Of a stretch of 6,777 nucleotides of DNA, positions 5,286 to 6,777 are shown piece by piece; the first letter of the stretch is position 1; each line of letters begins with the position of its first letter. The notes under the pieces are model-generated. The model had not been told where the DNA came from. It did no database searches and was given only the letters and a program-made list of their open reading frames with translations. The stretch is from the NCBI GenBank assembly GCA_017464045.1, contig JAFUEG010000225.1, positions 1-6,777 on the forward strand, given 5' to 3'. The DNA comes from Lachnospiraceae bacterium (GTDB lineage Bacteria > Bacillota_A > Clostridia > Lachnospirales > Lachnospiraceae). A program made the position numbers and the translations under genes.

Positions 5286-6359
5286 CTAACCGGCATACCA
5301 AACCTGCCGGTACACCTTCTTTCCTCCTATAAGTTCTTTTTTCCTCGTTGCCACATATACACTTCCAAATGATGCAAGAATAAGAAAAACACATCCAAGG
5401 ATTATGTATATACTGTCTGCTTTGAGCAGATCCTTTGCATAATCTTCATAAAACTTCAAATCATATAACACCTTATCTGCTTCTGCCACAGCACAAATAA
5501 TATTGGCTATTATCATCGTTACATATTTAATTTTTTTATTAAAAAGCTTTATGAAAATCCATATAAGTGCTGCCAGCTCGAAAAAGATTAGACCAGCCTG
5601 AATATAAATATATTGATAATTCATTGAAAGCTCTTCTATCATCTTTTTTTCATCATATCTGATATAATATACAACATACGATACAAGCATAACTATAGAT
5701 GTTATTATTAAAATCGGATATACAGTCCATGCAAGAAGGTTATATATTATCATATTTTTTTTGCCGGTTTCTTTCCTGAGCTCTTTTTCTTTTCTGAGTT
5801 GTTTAAACGCCCCTTTCCTTGATTTCAGATATAACACGGCCAGTACTGTCCAGAGTGCAACTCTTAAAACGTCCATTACAATTAATATCTTACTATTTGG
5901 ATGTATTCCATATGCATAATATAAAGCTGCATGAATTATTCCTTCCACTAAAAGCTGGAATCCGGTAAATGCGGCAAATACCCCGCCAAGATTCTTTCTA
6001 AAGCTTAACATTCCATATTCCAGATATATTGCAAACGGAAGATATGTTGTCATATAAATTGCGGCATATGTATAGTCAAAGCTTTTTAAGCCTGTAGAAA
6101 ACTGAACACCACCCACACTCATACCTGTTATAAGCGAAAATGCAATCATGATTATAACCAACAATGTACACGGAAGCTGAGTCCATACTATAAAGTTATA
6201 GTAACCCATTTTATTTATTTTTGAATATGATACAGAATGTGCAGGCTCTGCCTCAAAATGAGGAGTATCCATATTTACTGCATAGATGAAATCCGTCCCG
6301 CACACATGACATCTTCTTTCATTTGCTAAGGCAAGAGCCCCACATTCACTACAATACAT
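5286..6359 (-). CDS. Zinc-ribbon protein with seven or eight membrane segments, function unknown
   Basis: With the start I favour, the product has 357 residues. It opens with a four-cysteine zinc ribbon, MYCSECG...RRCHVCGTDF, with ligands Cys3, Cys6, Cys17 and Cys20. After a linker come hydrophobic stretches at about 54-78, 96-116, 125-150, 157-179, 203-233, 250-274, 279-299 (weaker, with acidic residues) and 316-338. A very basic loop (KSRKGAFKQLRKEKELRKE) separates the fourth and fifth. No catalytic motif is evident and I do not recognise a named family. An upstream ATG at 6363-6365 lies only 1 nt from the AGGAGG, whereas the ATG at 6357-6359 is 7 nt from it and puts the ribbon at the very N-terminus as is usual. 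It follows the pilin-like gene by 32 nt and is probably co-transcribed. Confidence 0.8.
   Translation of the reverse strand: MYCSECGALALANERRCHVCGTDFIYAVNMDTPHFEAEPAHSVSYSKINKMGYYNFIVWTQLPCTLLVIIMIAFSLITGMSVGGVQFSTGLKSFDYTYAAIYMTTYLPFAIYLEYGMLSFRKNLGGVFAAFTGFQLLVEGIIHAALYYAYGIHPNSKILIVMDVLRVALWTVLAVLYLKSRKGAFKQLRKEKELRKETGKKNMIIYNLLAWTVYPILIITSIVMLVSYVVYYIRYDEKKMIEELSMNYQYIYIQAGLIFFELAALIWIFIKLFNKKIKYVTMIIANIICAVAEADKVLYDLKFYEDYAKDLLKADSIYIILGCVFLILASFGSVYVATRKKELIGGKKVYRQVWYAG
5289..5311 (-). terminator. GC-rich hairpin next to the stop codon of the zinc-ribbon membrane gene
   Basis: The 7-bp arms 5289-5295 and 5305-5311 (ACCGGCA/TGCCGGT) are perfect, around a 9-nt loop. They lie within the last codons, ending directly at the TAG stop (5286-5288). 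On the minus strand TAGTATATATTATT follows, which is U-rich but not a clean U-run. It is the only GC-rich hairpin near this gene end and precedes the WYL promoter, so a modest terminator is plausible. Confidence 0.4.
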
Positions 6360-6366
6360 AAACATC

Positions 6367-6372
6367 CCTCCT
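6367..6372 (-). promoter_or_regulatory. Ribosome site that moves the zinc-ribbon gene start to its third codon
   Basis: AGGAGG on the minus strand is 1 nt from the ATG at 6363-6365, too close for normal initiation, and 7 nt from the in-frame ATG at 6357-6359. The shorter protein (MYCSECG...) is therefore favoured over MFMYCSECG. Confidence 0.65.
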
Positions 6373-6391
6373 TTTCATTTTACACTTTTGA

Positions 6392-6706
6392 TTAATTACC
6401 ATTTATCCAATTGATTACTTTTGCTCCAACCGAATTGATGATATTACTCAAAACTCCTCTGAATATAATTGCTGCCGCCAGTACAACCACAATAATTGCT
6501 ATAATAGTAACCAGATCACTCGCACCCCTATCGTTACAAACAAGCGGCTCAACACCATTAATCTTTCTGACAACTTTTCCTAATATTCTTTCAAATGCAT
6601 CTTTCATAATCATCTCTCCTTTTCCTATTATCTTTTCAAATGTGTTCTTAATATTATCCACTTTGTTCATTACTTTGTTGATTGCTTTTTTAATTGCGTT
6701 TTTCAT
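6392..6706 (-). CDS. Small Flp/type IVb pilin-like membrane protein with a repeated leader
   Basis: The product has 104 residues. After a long basic amphipathic N-terminus comes NDRGASDLVTIIAIIVVVLA, a single hydrophobic helix (about 64-83), then a short tail ending WINGN. A charged leader ending in Gly before a long hydrophobic helix resembles Flp/TadE-type (class IVb) prepilins. The residue expected as Glu at +5 after the Gly is absent (Asp at +3 instead), so cleavage by a prepilin peptidase is uncertain. The first ATG has GGAG 6 nt upstream. A second AAGGAG lies inside the gene 8 nt before Met34 (6605-6607), which would give a 71-residue form with a 28-residue leader. An amphipathic motif is repeated three times (residues 2-12, 20-30, 35-45). 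A -10-like TATATT at 6771-6776 touches the window edge, so its -35 is out of view. Confidence 0.6.
   Translation of the reverse strand: MKNAIKKAINKVMNKVDNIKNTFEKIIGKGEMIMKDAFERILGKVVRKINGVEPLVCNDRGASDLVTIIAIIVVVLAAAIIFRGVLSNIINSVGAKVINWINGN
6616..6620 (-). promoter_or_regulatory. Internal ribosome site in the pilin-like gene
   Basis: AGGAG on the minus strand, within an AAAAGGAG run, is 8 nt from the ATG of residue 34 and only 2 nt from that of residue 32. It resembles the site in front of the first ATG (AAAAGGAG at 6713-6720) and could support a second, shorter product in the same frame. Confidence 0.4.
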
Positions 6707-6777
6707 AGTTATCTCCTTTTCATTTAAAAAAAATTAAATCAACCTGTTTCTCTTTACATTCTTATTATGCAATATAT

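Noticed and set aside
6411..6737. 108-codon plus-strand reading frame opposite the pilin-like gene
   Set aside because: It is the complement of a well-supported gene with ribosome site. Its Ile/Thr/Ser-rich composition is what the antisense of Lys/Asn/Val-rich codons gives, and no ribosome site precedes it.

Overview
The window is AT-rich and every supported gene lies on the minus strand, so transcription runs from high to low coordinates. Strong GGAGG-type ribosome sites, short spacings, sigma-A-like promoters and gene content (a PanG-type reductase, a Flp-like small pilin, zinc-ribbon membrane proteins, paired WYL regulators) suggest a low-GC anaerobic Firmicute, probably class Clostridia and perhaps Lachnospiraceae. 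That placement is an inference; there is no rRNA or other phylogenetic marker here.

In transcription order: (1) 6706-5286 holds a small Flp/type IVb pilin-like protein with a repeated amphipathic leader, then a zinc-ribbon protein with seven or eight membrane segments, ending at a GC-rich hairpin over its stop codon. (2) 5235-2859 holds a well-formed promoter (TTGAAA, 17 bp, TATTAT with an extended -10), then two different WYL-domain regulators separated by 3 nt. The first starts at TTG. (3) 2837-2203 holds traces of zinc-ribbon coding sequence, a 21-codon micro-ORF with one CxxC knuckle, and a small membrane-anchored coiled-coil protein in the same frame as the micro-ORF. A perfect 22-bp palindrome follows its stop. 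(4) 2162-1 holds a promoter (TTTACA, 17 bp, TATATT) and the pantothenate genes: a PanG-type ketopantoate reductase, panB, and the first 26 codons of panC. Between panB and panC sits a roughly 137-nt long imperfect hairpin that looks like a dispersed intergenic element or RNA structure.

The pan genes form a coherent pathway. PanB makes ketopantoate, the PanG-like protein would reduce it to pantoate, and PanC condenses pantoate with beta-alanine. The upstream half is an accessory-looking set of envelope and regulatory proteins without clear function. The WYL pair may regulate these neighbours, but nothing in the window proves it. No CRISPR array, transposase, tRNA or rRNA was seen. No gene-free stretch exceeds about 210 bases.
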